A stretch of DNA of 33,112 bases from Candidatus Adlerbacteria bacterium (GCA_903900775.1 CAIUOD010000012.1:1-33112); one strand, 5' to 3'; numbered from the stretch's first letter, positions 12,872 through 22,889 are shown. Notes: generated by a model from the letters alone, not told the origin. Numbers and translations: made by a program.

Positions 12872-13041
12872 TAATTTTGTTCTTGTATGTACTTCCACAT
12901 GCACCTTAGCATGCCGATGCACAATATCGACGTTGTCACAGCCTTCGGGCTCGTCCGCAGTCGCTGATCGCCACAAGGTTCACCCATATAGCCTCAAATG
13001 GGACGCCCTCACACAATTTGGTGTGAGGGTTTTGCTATTTT
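12872..13041 (+). ncRNA. Possible ~170-nt transcript ending in a strong terminator
   Basis: A 9-bp perfect stem CCCTCACAC/GTGTGAGGG (13006-13029) followed by TTTTGCTATTTT points in the plus direction, yet no plus-strand gene ends here apart from the distant NYN gene. A weak promoter (TTGGGC, 17 nt, TTATTA) precedes. The segment has a 26-codon ORF (MYFHMHLSMPMHN...) without a Shine-Dalgarno site. It is either a small RNA or merely the distant 3' end of the NYN message. Confidence 0.3.
13006..13041 (+). terminator. Intrinsic terminator between NYN and DUF5667 genes
   Basis: A 9-bp perfect stem with loop AATTTG and a T-rich tail on the plus strand. There is no U-run on the minus side, so it does not obviously serve the DUF5667 gene. 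Confidence 0.7.
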
Positions 13042-13573
13042 ATATCTTCACATTCGCGGCGACGGCTTGGGCCGAGAGATCGATACTCGTGCTCGCGGCC
13101 GCTGCGAGATTTTTGCGCGCCTCAACTAAAATTGGCACCAGCGAGACTTGCCGCGCCACCGAGCCTTGGGAGGAAGCGTCTTGAAGCAACTGCACTTCAG
13201 CTTTAAGCATCCCCTGGAGTGAGATAGCCAGCGCGGTGGCGCTCTGATAATCCTTCTGGCTTTCTAATTTTTTACCGAGCGCGGTGGCCTCGGCGACATG
13301 CGCATTAAAATTTTGGGTGAGTTGCGATTGTGCCGCCACGCTCAACTTGTTTTCTCGAGCTAACGCTTGGGCTTCGTCGAGCCGCGCCTCGGCTAACTCC
13401 ACATCTACATGCGCTTTGGCCGCGTCGCCCCGCGCGAGGTAGCCTTCTGCGCGCTCGTTGACGCCGATTTTAAAAGGATAAAGCGCGTCGCCCGGGAGCG
13501 CCTTGTTTGCCTCCATCGAAACGCCGCCGCCGAGTACGGCGGCCATGACCAGCGCTATTATCACGAGCGGCAT
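13040..13573 (-). CDS. DUF5667-like exported protein, 177 aa
   Basis: The ATG at 13573 is preferred because TATAAT ends exactly 6 nt upstream on this strand; the track start (TTG at 13588) lies within that box. An N-terminal hydrophobic signal/anchor (LVIIALVMAAVLGGGVS) is followed by ANKALPGDALYPFKIGVNERAEGYL, the hallmark of DUF5667 (x-LPGD-LYP-K---E). The rest is long amphipathic helices rich in Ala, Glu and Gln. Members are found in CPR and Actinobacteria, often next to sigma/anti-sigma genes, and their function is unknown. It is transcribed divergently from the ATP synthase operon, with promoters about 10 nt apart. Confidence 0.75.
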   Translation of the reverse strand: MPLVIIALVMAAVLGGGVSMEANKALPGDALYPFKIGVNERAEGYLARGDAAKAHVDVELAEARLDEAQALARENKLSVAAQSQLTQNFNAHVAEATALGKKLESQKDYQSATALAISLQGMLKAEVQLLQDASSQGSVARQVSLVPILVEARKNLAAAASTSIDLSAQAVAANVKI

Positions 13574-13579
13574 ACCATG

Positions 13580-13601
13580 ATTATACAATATTTGTTATAC
13601 T
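13580..13601. promoter_or_regulatory. Divergent -10 boxes for DUF5667 gene and atp operon
   Basis: Minus strand: TATAAT (plus-strand 13580-13585) 6 nt before the DUF5667 ATG. Plus strand: TGTTATACT (13593-13601), an extended -10 lying 10 nt before the atpB ATG. Both messages would have almost no leader. The overlap of the two promoters implies the genes compete for, or share control of, polymerase. Confidence 0.6.
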
Positions 13602-13611
13602 GGGCGCGTTC

Positions 13612-14373
13612 ATGCAAAGCGGCATACACATAGCGCTCGCGGCCGAGCGGTTGGGGAGTGTTTTTGGTTTCCCCATCACCAACACGCTTATCGCGGCGTG
13701 GGCGGTCATGGCGGTGCTCATCATCACAGCGCTCGCCGTGGGGCGCAATCCCAAGCTCATCCCCGGCAAGGTGCAGAACTTCTTCGAGCTCATTTTTGAC
13801 TTCGCGCTCGATTATATGGAGCAAGTGCTCGGGAGCCGCAAGCGCGCAGAGCAATTCTTTCCACTGATTGCGACCATTTTTCTCTTTATCGCACTCTCCA
13901 ACCTCTTTGATTTTTTGCCGTTCTTTGGCAGTTTGATATTTAACAACGGTACCGAGTGGGTGCCGGTCTTCCGCCCCGTCAATACCGACCTCAACGTGAC
14001 CCTCGCGCTTGCCATTATCGCCGTTTTCTCGATCGAGATCAGCGGTATCGTGATTGTCGGTGCTTGGCGCTATGCGGGCAAGTTTTTCAACTTTTCTTCG
14101 CCGCTCAACTTCGTGGTGGGCCTGCTCGAGTTCGTTTCTGAACTCTCGCGTTTCGTCTCGTTCTCCTTCCGTCTCTTTGGAAACATTTTCGCCGGTGAGG
14201 TGTTGCTCGCGGTGGCGGGATTTTTCGTGCCGTACCTCCTGCCCGTGCCGCTCATGGCGTTCGAGACCTTCGTCGGCGTGGTGCAAGCGGCAGTCTTCGC
14301 GATGCTGACGCTCTTCTTTATTAAATTGGCGATTGCACTGCCACATGGTAGTATGGAAGCATCACATTCGTGA
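13612..14373 (+). CDS. atpB: ATP synthase Fo subunit a
   Basis: 253 aa, multi-spanning. Family landmarks are present: FRPVNTDLNVTLALAI in the middle, and SFSFRLFGNIFAGEVLLAV, which contains the essential arginine that faces the c ring. The last helices (VQAAVFAMLTLFFIKLAIAL) match the usual C-terminal pair. It forms the half-channels through which protons reach the c ring. First gene of the operon, with an extended -10 just upstream and almost no leader. No atpI gene precedes it. Confidence 0.95.
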   Translation: MQSGIHIALAAERLGSVFGFPITNTLIAAWAVMAVLIITALAVGRNPKLIPGKVQNFFELIFDFALDYMEQVLGSRKRAEQFFPLIATIFLFIALSNLFDFLPFFGSLIFNNGTEWVPVFRPVNTDLNVTLALAIIAVFSIEISGIVIVGAWRYAGKFFNFSSPLNFVVGLLEFVSELSRFVSFSFRLFGNIFAGEVLLAVAGFFVPYLLPVPLMAFETFVGVVQAAVFAMLTLFFIKLAIALPHGSMEASHS

Positions 14374-14401
14374 GCAATATTAATAGTTAATTGCAGGTTA
14401 G

Positions 14402-14638
<237 letters not shown>

Positions 14639-14656
14639 AGTCTCTTTTGGTCTGGC

Positions 14657-15109
14657 ATGAGTCAACTTCTCGCGGCATTCGGCATCAATTGGTGGCTGCT
14701 CGTCGCCAACCTCATCAACTTCGGCGTCCTCCTATGGGTGTTGTGGTATTTCCTCTATGGGCCGCTCACGCGCATGCTCGATGAGCGGCGCAAGCGGGTG
14801 AGCCAGGGAGTGCTCGATGCCGAGGAGGCCGAGAGGCATCTGCGCGAAGTAGAGGAATCGCGCGTCGGGCTCTTGGCCGAGGCAGGTAAAGAGGCGGATG
14901 CCGTCGTGGCTGATGCGCGCGCCGCAGCGCGCGCCAAAGAGCAGGAGATCCTCGCCGGGGGCAAAGCAGGCGCGGAGCGCCTGCTCGCCGAGGCCAAATC
15001 CGAAGCGGCTGAACTCAAAGTGCGCGCACTCGATGAAAGTAAGCAAGAGGTCGCCAAAATGGTCGTCTTGGGTATAGAGAAACTCGCGCTCGACAAAAAA
15101 ACTTCTTAA
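14657..15109 (+). CDS. atpF: ATP synthase Fo subunit b
   Basis: 150 aa. One N-terminal membrane helix (WWLLVANLINFGVLLWVLWYFL, about 12-33) is followed by YGPLTRMLDERRKRV and a long Ala/Glu/Lys-rich coiled coil, the peripheral stalk. The C-terminal part (SKQEVAKMVVLGIEKLAL) would contact F1 through delta. Length is close to the family norm. It starts 18 nt after atpE and ends 2 nt before atpH. Confidence 0.93.
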   Translation: MSQLLAAFGINWWLLVANLINFGVLLWVLWYFLYGPLTRMLDERRKRVSQGVLDAEEAERHLREVEESRVGLLAEAGKEADAVVADARAAARAKEQEILAGGKAGAERLLAEAKSEAAELKVRALDESKQEVAKMVVLGIEKLALDKKTS

Positions 15110-15111
15110 GT

Positions 15112-15372
15112 ATGACTATTGCCGAACAATACGCTCGTGCACTTCACTCGTTGGTTGAAAAAAATCCCACGGGCTCAAACGGCTATGTCAAAAATCTCGA
15201 ACAGGCGCTCAAGCGCCGTGGCCACCAAAAGCTCTTGCCGCAGGTTTTTGCTTCGTATCAAACGCTCGAGCTCGCCGCACGCCGCGCCGCAGAGCATCGC
15301 CGCGTCAGCCCATCGGCGGAGCGCACCCGGGTTCTTCTGGAGCTCTATCGGAAACTCATTGCCAACAGCTAA
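15112..15372 (+). CDS. atpH: ATP synthase F1 subunit delta, minimal form (86 aa)
   Basis: Position and sequence (MTIAEQYARALHSLVEKNP, matching the usual A.RYA.AL start) identify delta, which ties the b stalk to the top of F1. Typical delta is about 175-185 aa, with an N-terminal six-helix domain that binds alpha and a C-terminal domain that binds b. Here only about half is present, ending RTRVLLELYRKLIANS. There is no frameshifted remainder: atpA starts 9 nt later. The end resembles the last helix of full-length delta, so an internal deletion rather than simple truncation is possible. CPR genomes often have reduced subunits, but this one is notably short. Confidence 0.82.
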   Translation: MTIAEQYARALHSLVEKNPTGSNGYVKNLEQALKRRGHQKLLPQVFASYQTLELAARRAAEHRRVSPSAERTRVLLELYRKLIANS

Positions 15373-15381
15373 TTTAATCCC

Positions 15382-16941
15382 ATGCAAAATTTCATCGAAC
15401 AATTTAAAAAAGAGATAGAGCACTTCGAGCCGACCCCGCGCGCTAAAGACGCGGGCATCGTGAGCGTTGTCGGCGACGGCGTGGCGCAGATCGAGGGCCT
15501 CGAGGGCGCCGCGATGGGCGAGATGGTCCGCTTTGAGACGGCACATGGCAAAACGCTTGCGAAGGCCGTCGAAAAACCGACCGACGTATTCGGCGTTATT
15601 TTAAATCTTGAAGAGGAGTCCGCACGCGCCATCATTTTGGGCGATACCGAGGCGGTTTCTGAAGGTATGCCGGTCTCTCCCACGGGCGAAATACTTTCTA
15701 TACCGGTAGGTGACGCGCTCTTGGGCCGTGTGGTCTCGCCGCTTGGGGAACCGATTGATGGGCTCGGCGCCATTGCGGCTACCAAACGCAATCCTATCGA
15801 GCGCCAAGCGTGGGGCGTGATGGATCGGCAGTCGGTCTCGGTGCCGCTCCATACCGGCCTTAAAGCTATTGACTCGATGATCCCGATTGGCCGCGGCCAG
15901 CGCGAGCTCATCATCGGCGACCGCTATACCGGCAAGACGACCGTGGCGGTGGACACCATTCTCAACCAAAAGAGCGAGCCGAAGGAGACGCGCCCCATTT
16001 GCATCTATGTCTCGATCGGGCAAAAGGAGAGCAAGACCGCGCGCCTCGTGGCCCAGCTTAAAGCGGCGGGCGCGATGGAGTATACGATTATCGTCGACGC
16101 TGGCGCTTCGGCACCGGCGGCACTGCAATATCTGGCACCGTTTGCCGGCGCGGCTATCGGCGAATTCTTTATGGATGGCGGCCGCGATGCGCTCATTATC
16201 TATGACGACCTCTCCAAACACGCGGTCGCATATCGCGAACTCTCTTTGCTCCTGCGCCGCCCGCCGGGTCGCGAGGCGTATCCGGGCGATGTCTTCTATC
16301 TCCACTCGCGTTTGCTCGAGCGCGCGGCAAAACTTAGCCCCGAGCGCGGTGGTGGCTCGCTCACGGCGCTCCCGATTATCGAGACACAAGAAGGCGATGT
16401 TTCGGGCTATATCCCGACCAACGTTATCTCCATCACCGACGGGCAGATCTTCCTCGAGACCGATCTCTTTAACAAAGGTGTGCGCCCCGCTATCAACGCC
16501 GGCATCTCGGTCTCACGTGTAGGCTCGACCGCTCAAACCAAAGCGATGAAGAAAGTCTCGGGCCGCATTAAACTCGAGTTGGCACAATTCCGCGAGCTCG
16601 AAGCCTTCATGCAATTCGCTCAAGACCTCGACCCGGAGACCAAAAAACGCATCGACTCGGGCCAGCGCATGATGGCGACTCTGCGGCAGAAGAACGGCCG
16701 ACCGCTGCCGTTTGAAAAACAGGCAATCATTATCTATGCGGCGGTCAATGGCTACCTGGCGGATGTCGCGGTCGAACGCGTACCCGAATACGAAGAAAAA
16801 CTCATCGCCTTCCTTGAGAGCAGTGCGCCCAAAGTGGCGAAGGACATCGCGAAGTCGCGAGACATCTCAAAGGAGACGGAGGGAGAACTCAAAGCAGCAC
16901 TCGAAAAATTCCGCGAAACGCACCCAGACCTCTTCGCTTAA
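15382..16941 (+). CDS. atpA: ATP synthase F1 subunit alpha
   Basis: 519 aa, full length. The beta-barrel domain starts [18 protein letters not shown], the nucleotide-binding domain has P-loop GDRYTGKT (commonly GDRQTGKT) and the [15 protein letters not shown] segment, and the arginine-finger region reads [16 protein letters not shown]. The helical C-terminal domain includes [12 protein letters not shown]. Alpha forms the non-catalytic sites of the hexamer with beta. It sits between the short delta and gamma, 9 nt and 10 nt apart. Confidence 0.97.
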   Translation: MQNFIEQFKKEIEHFEPTPRAKDAGIVSVVGDGVAQIEGLEGAAMGEMVRFETAHGKTLAKAVEKPTDVFGVILNLEEESARAIILGDTEAVSEGMPVSPTGEILSIPVGDALLGRVVSPLGEPIDGLGAIAATKRNPIERQAWGVMDRQSVSVPLHTGLKAIDSMIPIGRGQRELIIGDRYTGKTTVAVDTILNQKSEPKETRPICIYVSIGQKESKTARLVAQLKAAGAMEYTIIVDAGASAPAALQYLAPFAGAAIGEFFMDGGRDALIIYDDLSKHAVAYRELSLLLRRPPGREAYPGDVFYLHSRLLERAAKLSPERGGGSLTALPIIETQEGDVSGYIPTNVISITDGQIFLETDLFNKGVRPAINAGISVSRVGSTAQTKAMKKVSGRIKLELAQFRELEAFMQFAQDLDPETKKRIDSGQRMMATLRQKNGRPLPFEKQAIIIYAAVNGYLADVAVERVPEYEEKLIAFLESSAPKVAKDIAKSRDISKETEGELKAALEKFRETHPDLFA

Positions 16942-16951
16942 TACCATCGTC

Positions 16952-17893
16952 ATGGCAGGACTCAAAACGATAAAAACAAAGATTGTTGCGATGAAGAAAT
17001 CGCAGACGGTCACCAAAGCGATGGAGGCGGTCTCTGCCGCTAAAATGCGCAAGAGCCAGCAGACGGCGCTCGGCGGCCGCGCGTATGCGCGCGCGGCCGC
17101 ATCGGTTTTGGCGCGCGTCTCCGGCTCGCGTGAAATGCAGAACCACCCGCTCACGAGAAGCTCCGGCGAGGCTCCGCAAAAAGTCCTCTACATCGTGATA
17201 ACCAGCGACAAAGGCTTGGCCGGCGCGCTCAACTCGGCCGTCTTGCGCAAGGTGCAGAGCGACATCGCCGAAGGGCAAAACAAATCATCGAATTTTGAGG
17301 CGCGCATCATCGCGGTCGGTCGCAAAGCGAACGACTTTTTTGCGGCGCGCGGATTCGCTGTTGAAACTTTTCATCCGAACACTAATCAAATTTCTTCGAG
17401 CACTATCGAGGAGATAGTCCACGAGGCCGCGCGCCGCTTTACCGAGGGCGAGGTGGATGCGGTAAAAATCGCGTATCAAAATTTTATATCTACCTTCGAG
17501 CAGAATCCGACCTTGCACACCATATTCCCGCTCTCGCTCGAAGACCTTGAGCGTGTGGTAGAAGGTATCCTACCCACCAAAGGCGCCTTCAGCATGCAAC
17601 ACACCCCGGCCGTGAGCGCCTCTTCACGCACGACGAGCTACACCATCGAGCCGTCCGAGTCTCAAGTGCTCGAGAATACGCTCCCGCTCCTGGCCTCTAT
17701 TATGGTCTACCACGCGCTCCTCGAATCGCAGGCCTCCGAGCACTCGGCGCGCATGGTGGCGATGAAGTCGGCCTCCGATAAGGCCGAGGAGCGGCAAGGC
17801 GAGCTCACGCTCGAATTTAATAAAGCACGTCAGGCATCCATCACCCGCGAGGTCTCCGAGATCACAGGCGGTATGGAGGCGATGGCGGCATAA
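16952..17893 (+). CDS. atpG: ATP synthase F1 subunit gamma
   Basis: 313 aa from the ATG at 16952; the track ORF begins inside atpA and its first 80 codons are a shadow frame. The conserved N-terminal helix MAGLKTIKTKIVAMKKSQTVTKAMEAVSAAKMRK and the middle TSDKGLAGALNSAV are diagnostic. The C-terminal helix (LEFNKARQASITREVSEITGGMEAM) completes the coiled coil that turns inside the hexamer. Slightly longer than the typical 285-295 aa because of a middle insertion near the SASSRTTSYTIEPSE stretch. Confidence 0.95.
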   Translation: MAGLKTIKTKIVAMKKSQTVTKAMEAVSAAKMRKSQQTALGGRAYARAAASVLARVSGSREMQNHPLTRSSGEAPQKVLYIVITSDKGLAGALNSAVLRKVQSDIAEGQNKSSNFEARIIAVGRKANDFFAARGFAVETFHPNTNQISSSTIEEIVHEAARRFTEGEVDAVKIAYQNFISTFEQNPTLHTIFPLSLEDLERVVEGILPTKGAFSMQHTPAVSASSRTTSYTIEPSESQVLENTLPLLASIMVYHALLESQASEHSARMVAMKSASDKAEERQGELTLEFNKARQASITREVSEITGGMEAMAA

Positions 17894-17899
17894 GCGTAA

Positions 17900-19312
<1,413 letters not shown>

Positions 19313-19315
<3 letters not shown>

Positions 19316-19365
19316 TAAAAGAGGGTTAGACTTGGCCTAGCGGCCCGGAGCGCACTCTTTTATTA
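19313..19365 (+). promoter_or_regulatory. Hairpin between atpD and atpC
   Basis: TAATAAAAGAG (19313-19323, containing the atpD stop) pairs perfectly over 11 bp with CTCTTTTATTA (19355-19365). There is no U-run after it, so it is more likely an mRNA-processing or stability element, or a partial terminator, that lowers atpC expression relative to atpD. Confidence 0.6.
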
Positions 19366-19381
19366 GTTTGCTGAATGACCT

Positions 19382-19612
19382 ATGCACGTAGTAATCGCAA
19401 AAGTGAATGAGGTCTATTTCGACGGCGAGGCACTCTCGCTCACAGCGCCCGGCGCCGAGGGTGAGCTTACCGTGCTCCCGCATCACGAGTCGCTCATCAC
19501 GACCCTCAAAGCCGGGACCATAACTGTCCGAACCCAAAACGGGTCGCAGACCTTCGAAATCACGGGTGGCGTGCTCGAAGTCCACCCCGACGGCGCGACG
19601 GTGTTGCTGTAA
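19382..19612 (+). CDS. atpC: ATP synthase F1 subunit epsilon, beta-sandwich domain only (76 aa)
   Basis: Starts MHVVIAKVNEVYFDGEALSLTAPGAEGELTVLP, the standard epsilon N-terminus, and contains HHESLITTLKAGTITV and FEITGGVLEVHPDGATVLL, which completes the beta sandwich. Usual epsilon is about 130-140 aa with a C-terminal helical hairpin that can block ATP hydrolysis. That hairpin is absent and the gene simply stops. The enzyme should therefore lack epsilon-type inhibition. Preceded by the atpD-atpC hairpin; last gene of the operon. Confidence 0.92.
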   Translation: MHVVIAKVNEVYFDGEALSLTAPGAEGELTVLPHHESLITTLKAGTITVRTQNGSQTFEITGGVLEVHPDGATVLL

Positions 19613-19637
19613 ATTTGGTTTTTGTTTGAAGGGCGCT

Positions 19638-19761
19638 CCCGTGATATAAATGACACGGGCCTATATCTTCGGCTTCGCCTTGATATAAACCCTCGCTCGG
19701 GTCACTCGGCCTATACTTCGTATAGGCCCGTCGTTCAGCAAAAATGAAAATAAATTTTCAT
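19638..19761 (+). repeat. Series of hairpins upstream of tRNA-Ala(GGC)
   Basis: Four inverted repeats follow one another: CCCGTG/CACGGG (19638-19659), TATATC/GATATA (19662-19687), GGCCTATAC-TTC-GTATAGGCC (19708-19728) and ATGAAAAT/ATTTTCAT (19744-19761). GGCCTATA, the first bases of the tRNA acceptor stem, occurs here in direct and inverted form. No gene is present between 19613 and the tRNA. Confidence 0.6.
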
Positions 19762-19777
19762 TTTATGTTCTTCACTA

Positions 19778-19848
19778 GGGCCTATAGTTCAGCGGTAGAA
19801 CGCGTCCATGGCATGGACGAGGTCGGGGTCCGACTCCCCGTAGGTCCA
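19778..19848 (+). tRNA. tRNA-Ala (anticodon GGC)
   Basis: Acceptor stem GGGCCTA/TAGGTCC with the alanine-specific G3:U70 pair, anticodon arm CGTCC-ATGGCAT-GGACG with anticodon GGC, T arm CGGGG-TCCGACT-CCCCG, and A73. CCA is not encoded. As in the other two tRNAs, position 55 of the T loop is C. TATGTT about 8 nt upstream may be its -10 box. Confidence 0.95.
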
Positions 19849-19904
19849 CAAAAATAATCTCCGCAGGAGATATATTTTTGTAGGATGCCGCAGTCCGCTG
19901 CGGC
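19848..19904 (+). terminator. Terminator-like hairpin after tRNA-Ala, plus a second hairpin
   Basis: ACAAAAATAATCTCC pairs with GGAGATATATTTTTGT (15 bp with one bulge) starting at the tRNA's last base, with U-rich sequence in the right arm. A second perfect hairpin, GCCGCAG-TCCG-CTGCGGC, lies at 19887-19904. The first probably ends or processes the tRNA transcript. Confidence 0.6.
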
Positions 19905-19997
19905 CCCACAAATAGTGTTATTTTTCAACATTCTAAAAATCAGTTAAGAAGAATTTCAGAACTCAGCGGCTCCAAAGTGTTGAACCATTACGAGAGT

Positions 19998-20026
19998 TTG
20001 ACAACCATATAAATCTCTGCTTGAAT
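19998..20026 (+). promoter_or_regulatory. Promoter TTGACA-17-TTGAAT
   Basis: Perfect -35 TTGACA at 19998-20003, 17-nt spacer, TTGAAT at 20021-20026. The start near 20033 gives a short leader with GAGGAG before the ATG at 20072. Confidence 0.55.
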
Positions 20027-20071
20027 CTCTCCTGGAGCTGGAATCTTCCAGCACATGAGGAGTTTCTGGCC

Positions 20072-21403
20072 ATGGACGTTGATATCGCTGACGTTGATCA
20101 GGTGGAAAAGCCTGATATCGAAGTTCACTTCCCCCAGACGGCGGTGGACAACCCGACTGTTCCCCTGCGTTGGTCATTCTCGCCCAAAATGCACGGGCGC
20201 ATGGCCCAATGCCTCGCGACCGGCGACGGCGGCTACGGGCTCCTAATTGTCGCCAAGCTCGAGGGCGACACCGATGGCATCCGGGAAGTCCGTTACGTGA
20301 AGAAACCGGAGCAAGTGTTTTCCTTCGTCACTTTCCCCTGTGCGGGAAAATGGAGCGTCGGTCTCTTCCTTTTCGAACGCTATTGGGAGGGTCATCGGAA
20401 GGACTGGGAAACCCCAGGGGATATCTTGCGGCAAGACCTCGTCGAAAGGTATCTCGGGTGCGATCCGGATAGGACATTCAAGACCTTGTTGCCGAGCCTG
20501 TTCTCCATCAAGGCCGAAACGTTCTCTGAAGGCGCCAATATGCGTGCGCGCTATCGGAGACTGATTGCGGCCCACGTGGTGGGAGTGGAAGTTCCCACGG
20601 GGATTTTCGCCAAGCGACCCTCGCCAAAGGTGCAAGCTTTCGGCAATTACTTCCCCAGGCGGCCACCCGTCGACGAGTGCGCGTTCCGGACACGCTTCAT
20701 CTTGATGTGTTTGTTCGGCTGGGCACCCTACGCGGTCTGCGAGCTTGCCAAGCGTTTGCTCGTTCTGGTTGTTGGCTTCGTTGGTATGTTGTTCCTGGTG
20801 AAGGGTGCACCGGGGATGATGCGGAACGCCTTCCGACCCGCGATCCGGTTTAATCTCGATGCGGCTGACACATTCGAGCTTGATGACCGGAAACATTTCG
20901 TGAGGGTGTCGGCACGCTTCAATGGATGGGGCAACTGGCTCACTCCAGCGGCTTTCATCGTCTATGGCGTAATCTCCTGGCTCGTCTATCTGGCATGGCC
21001 GTTCGTGGCAGGCGCCATCGTGGCCGTGTGGGACTTTCTTTTTTGGAGTGCCACCGCCGTGGCGAGCCGCCCCTGGCTGCTGTACACCATCCTCGGGGTC
21101 TTCGCTCTAGTGGCAATCATCTGGGGAGTCGTAGCCCTTGTCCACCGCGTCAAGGAGAGAAGGCACTCGGAAGCGTACGCGGAAAAGCGCTACCAAAAAG
21201 TACTCGCAGAGCAAGAAGCACAGCGAGCACATGCACTCGACGTCGGACTGCAACAGGCCGAGGTCATTCAAAGCCAGCGAGCTGTTCTTGTCGGCGACCA
21301 AGCCTCTACGACCGTCTCGCTCGAGGCTCTTCCCCCCGAGCTCCAGACATGGGGACTCCGGTTCGCCAGCCTCAAACGGCAGGTGTGCCGGCCGTTCGGT
21401 TGA
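20072..21403 (+). CDS. Orphan membrane protein, 443 aa
   Basis: The ATG at 20072 is chosen: it has GAGGAG 9 nt upstream, while the track start is a TTG in the promoter. Residues 1-205 are soluble and probably beta-rich (LRWSFSPKMHGRMAQ, then CAGKWSVGLFLFERYWEG). A hydrophobic hairpin (about 210-245), then two or three further TM helices (about 295-360, AAFIVYGVISWLVYLAWPFVA and WLLYTILGVFALVAIIWGVV) follow. A charged coiled coil (RVKERRHSEAYAEKRYQKVLAEQEAQR) ends the protein. No family is recognised. Promoter, Shine-Dalgarno and terminator make it a self-contained unit unlike the leaderless genes around it. Confidence 0.68.
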   Translation: MDVDIADVDQVEKPDIEVHFPQTAVDNPTVPLRWSFSPKMHGRMAQCLATGDGGYGLLIVAKLEGDTDGIREVRYVKKPEQVFSFVTFPCAGKWSVGLFLFERYWEGHRKDWETPGDILRQDLVERYLGCDPDRTFKTLLPSLFSIKAETFSEGANMRARYRRLIAAHVVGVEVPTGIFAKRPSPKVQAFGNYFPRRPPVDECAFRTRFILMCLFGWAPYAVCELAKRLLVLVVGFVGMLFLVKGAPGMMRNAFRPAIRFNLDAADTFELDDRKHFVRVSARFNGWGNWLTPAAFIVYGVISWLVYLAWPFVAGAIVAVWDFLFWSATAVASRPWLLYTILGVFALVAIIWGVVALVHRVKERRHSEAYAEKRYQKVLAEQEAQRAHALDVGLQQAEVIQSQRAVLVGDQASTTVSLEALPPELQTWGLRFASLKRQVCRPFG

Positions 21404-21411
21404 AGTTCACT

Positions 21412-21445
21412 GGGGGCGCTCGCAAGGGCGCCCCACTTCTTTTTA
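21412..21445 (+). terminator. Intrinsic terminator
   Basis: GGGGCGC pairs with GCGCCCC and is followed by ACTTCTTTTT. Confidence 0.8.
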
Positions 21446-21581
21446 TGGAATCAGAAGCACCGCAAAGCCACCGCAGTGAGCTGAAGGATTTGGTAATAAA
21501 TAAAGCAAATTGAATTTTTATACCCTTGTTGTTTTTGGCAGGTTCACCCTCTCTTTAGGAATCTGCGGTTAAGCTCAAGGG

Positions 21582-21956
21582 ATGATTGAACACACCTCGG
21601 TAACGGTTAGTGATTATAATAAGTCGAAGGAGTTTTACTCGAAGCTTTTGGCGCCGGTGGGCTACCAGCTCACGCGTGACATGCCCGAATATAAAGCAGG
21701 CGGGTTTATGGAGGGTGGCCACACGAGCTTTTGGATTGCGCAGGTGGAGAAAATGGCTCCGACGCATGTGGCCTTTCATGCCGAGAGCAAAGAAGCGGTG
21801 CAAAAGTTTTATGATGCGGGTCTGGCGGCAGGCGGCAAGGATAACGGCAAGCCTGGCTTCCGGCTTAACTACAGCCCGGATTATTACGCGGCGTTCGTCT
21901 ACGACCCCGATGGCAACAATATCGAGGCCTGTTACTTTGGGGAGCGAGCAGAATAA
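21582..21956 (+). CDS. VOC-family (glyoxalase/dioxygenase fold) protein
   Basis: 124 aa with two beta-alpha-beta-beta-beta units. The family pattern shows in IEHTSVTVSDYNKSKEFYSKLLAP (His4, first metal ligand), THVAFHAESKEAVQKFYDAGLAAG (second module) and YDPDGNNIEACYFG (Glu ligand near the end). Close relatives are annotated as glyoxalase or bleomycin-resistance-like proteins; the real substrate is not predictable. It forms a homodimer in the cytoplasm in known members. It precedes a membrane protein gene by 21 nt, but that gene has its own -10. Confidence 0.85.
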   Translation: MIEHTSVTVSDYNKSKEFYSKLLAPVGYQLTRDMPEYKAGGFMEGGHTSFWIAQVEKMAPTHVAFHAESKEAVQKFYDAGLAAGGKDNGKPGFRLNYSPDYYAAFVYDPDGNNIEACYFGERAE

Positions 21957-21977
21957 TTTTCGTGCTACAATTTTTGC

Positions 21978-22880
21978 ATGGTGGTTTCGGCCGCGATGCT
22001 CGAGCTGGTTAATTTATTGCTCTACTGCGCACAGCAGTTGGGCGTGATGCTTGGTGTTGGCGCCGAGACGGTGATACTCATTGCCTATCTCTTTGCCATG
22101 CGCGATGGCTCGCGTGACGAGAAGGAGGAACATTTCGCCCACGCGGTAAAACGGGTGCTTTTTGTGGGCCTGTGGCTCATCATCCTCTCGGGTTTGGCGA
22201 TAACGGCGCTTGAGTTCATGGGCGGGGAGGGCGGCGTTGTCTTTGCTCCAGCCTACCTCTTCAAATGTGTGCTCATTGCGGGAGTACTCCTCCTTTCGCT
22301 CTCGGTGCGCGGCTCGTCTATTCCCGCGGGGCTTTTGGAGGGGATTGCGGGCGGCACGTGGTATGCGCTCTTTGTGGTGCATATTTTAGCGCCGGTCGCG
22401 ACATGGTATACGCTCGTCGTTATTTATGCGCTCGGGCTTGTCGGTTTTATGGCTTGCTGGACGGCGCTGGTGCTCTCTTTGCGCGGCGGCAAAAAGATAA
22501 TTACAATACCTGTACCCGTCGCAAAACCAGTACCAGTACCTGCGCCGATTCTTGCGTCTGCCCCTGCTCCGATTCCTGTCGCCGCTCCGGTCATGATGAC
22601 GGTAGTCGAATCTCAAGTTGGGCCTGCTTTTTTGCCGAACGCGGCACCTAAATTTTCGGTGCCTCCACCGCCTCCGACACCACGGCCACTACCTCCGCCT
22701 CCGGCGCCTTTGATGAGGGCCCCAGCGCCGATTATCACCACGCCGCCGCCAGCCCCGGGGCCGGGCTTTCTCCCGATGCTTGCGGTGGCTACCGCGGGGC
22801 TACCGGCGATGCGGCTCATGCCGCGCTCGGCCGAGGACCTCAAGACCCAACATCGCGCCCCGGCGGTGCGCTTTGGCTAA
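21978..22880 (+). CDS. Membrane protein with Pro-rich tail, 300 aa
   Basis: About five transmembrane helices in residues 1-170 (for example VLFVGLWLIILSGLAITALEF and YLFKCVLIAGVLLLSLSV), with conserved-looking polar residues in the loops (RDGSRDEKEEHFAHAVKR). Residues 175-290 are a low-complexity Pro/Ala tail (VPVPAPILASAPAPIP, then VPPPPPTPRPLPPPPAP). TGCTACAAT, an extended -10, ends 6 nt before the ATG, so the message should be leaderless. No family is recognised. The following oxidoreductase starts 9 nt after its stop and is probably in the same operon. Confidence 0.7.
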   Translation: MVVSAAMLELVNLLLYCAQQLGVMLGVGAETVILIAYLFAMRDGSRDEKEEHFAHAVKRVLFVGLWLIILSGLAITALEFMGGEGGVVFAPAYLFKCVLIAGVLLLSLSVRGSSIPAGLLEGIAGGTWYALFVVHILAPVATWYTLVVIYALGLVGFMACWTALVLSLRGGKKIITIPVPVAKPVPVPAPILASAPAPIPVAAPVMMTVVESQVGPAFLPNAAPKFSVPPPPPTPRPLPPPPAPLMRAPAPIITTPPPAPGPGFLPMLAVATAGLPAMRLMPRSAEDLKTQHRAPAVRFG

Positions 22881-22889
22881 CCTTTGCCC

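Noticed and set aside
15112-15381. Frameshift as the cause of the short atpH
   Set aside because: atpA starts 9 nt after the atpH stop, leaving no space for the missing half, and the other frames here are only shadows.
16712-16951. N-terminal extension of the atpG ORF
   Set aside because: These codons overlap atpA in another frame and give a low-complexity Arg/Ser sequence; gamma homology begins at the ATG at 16952.
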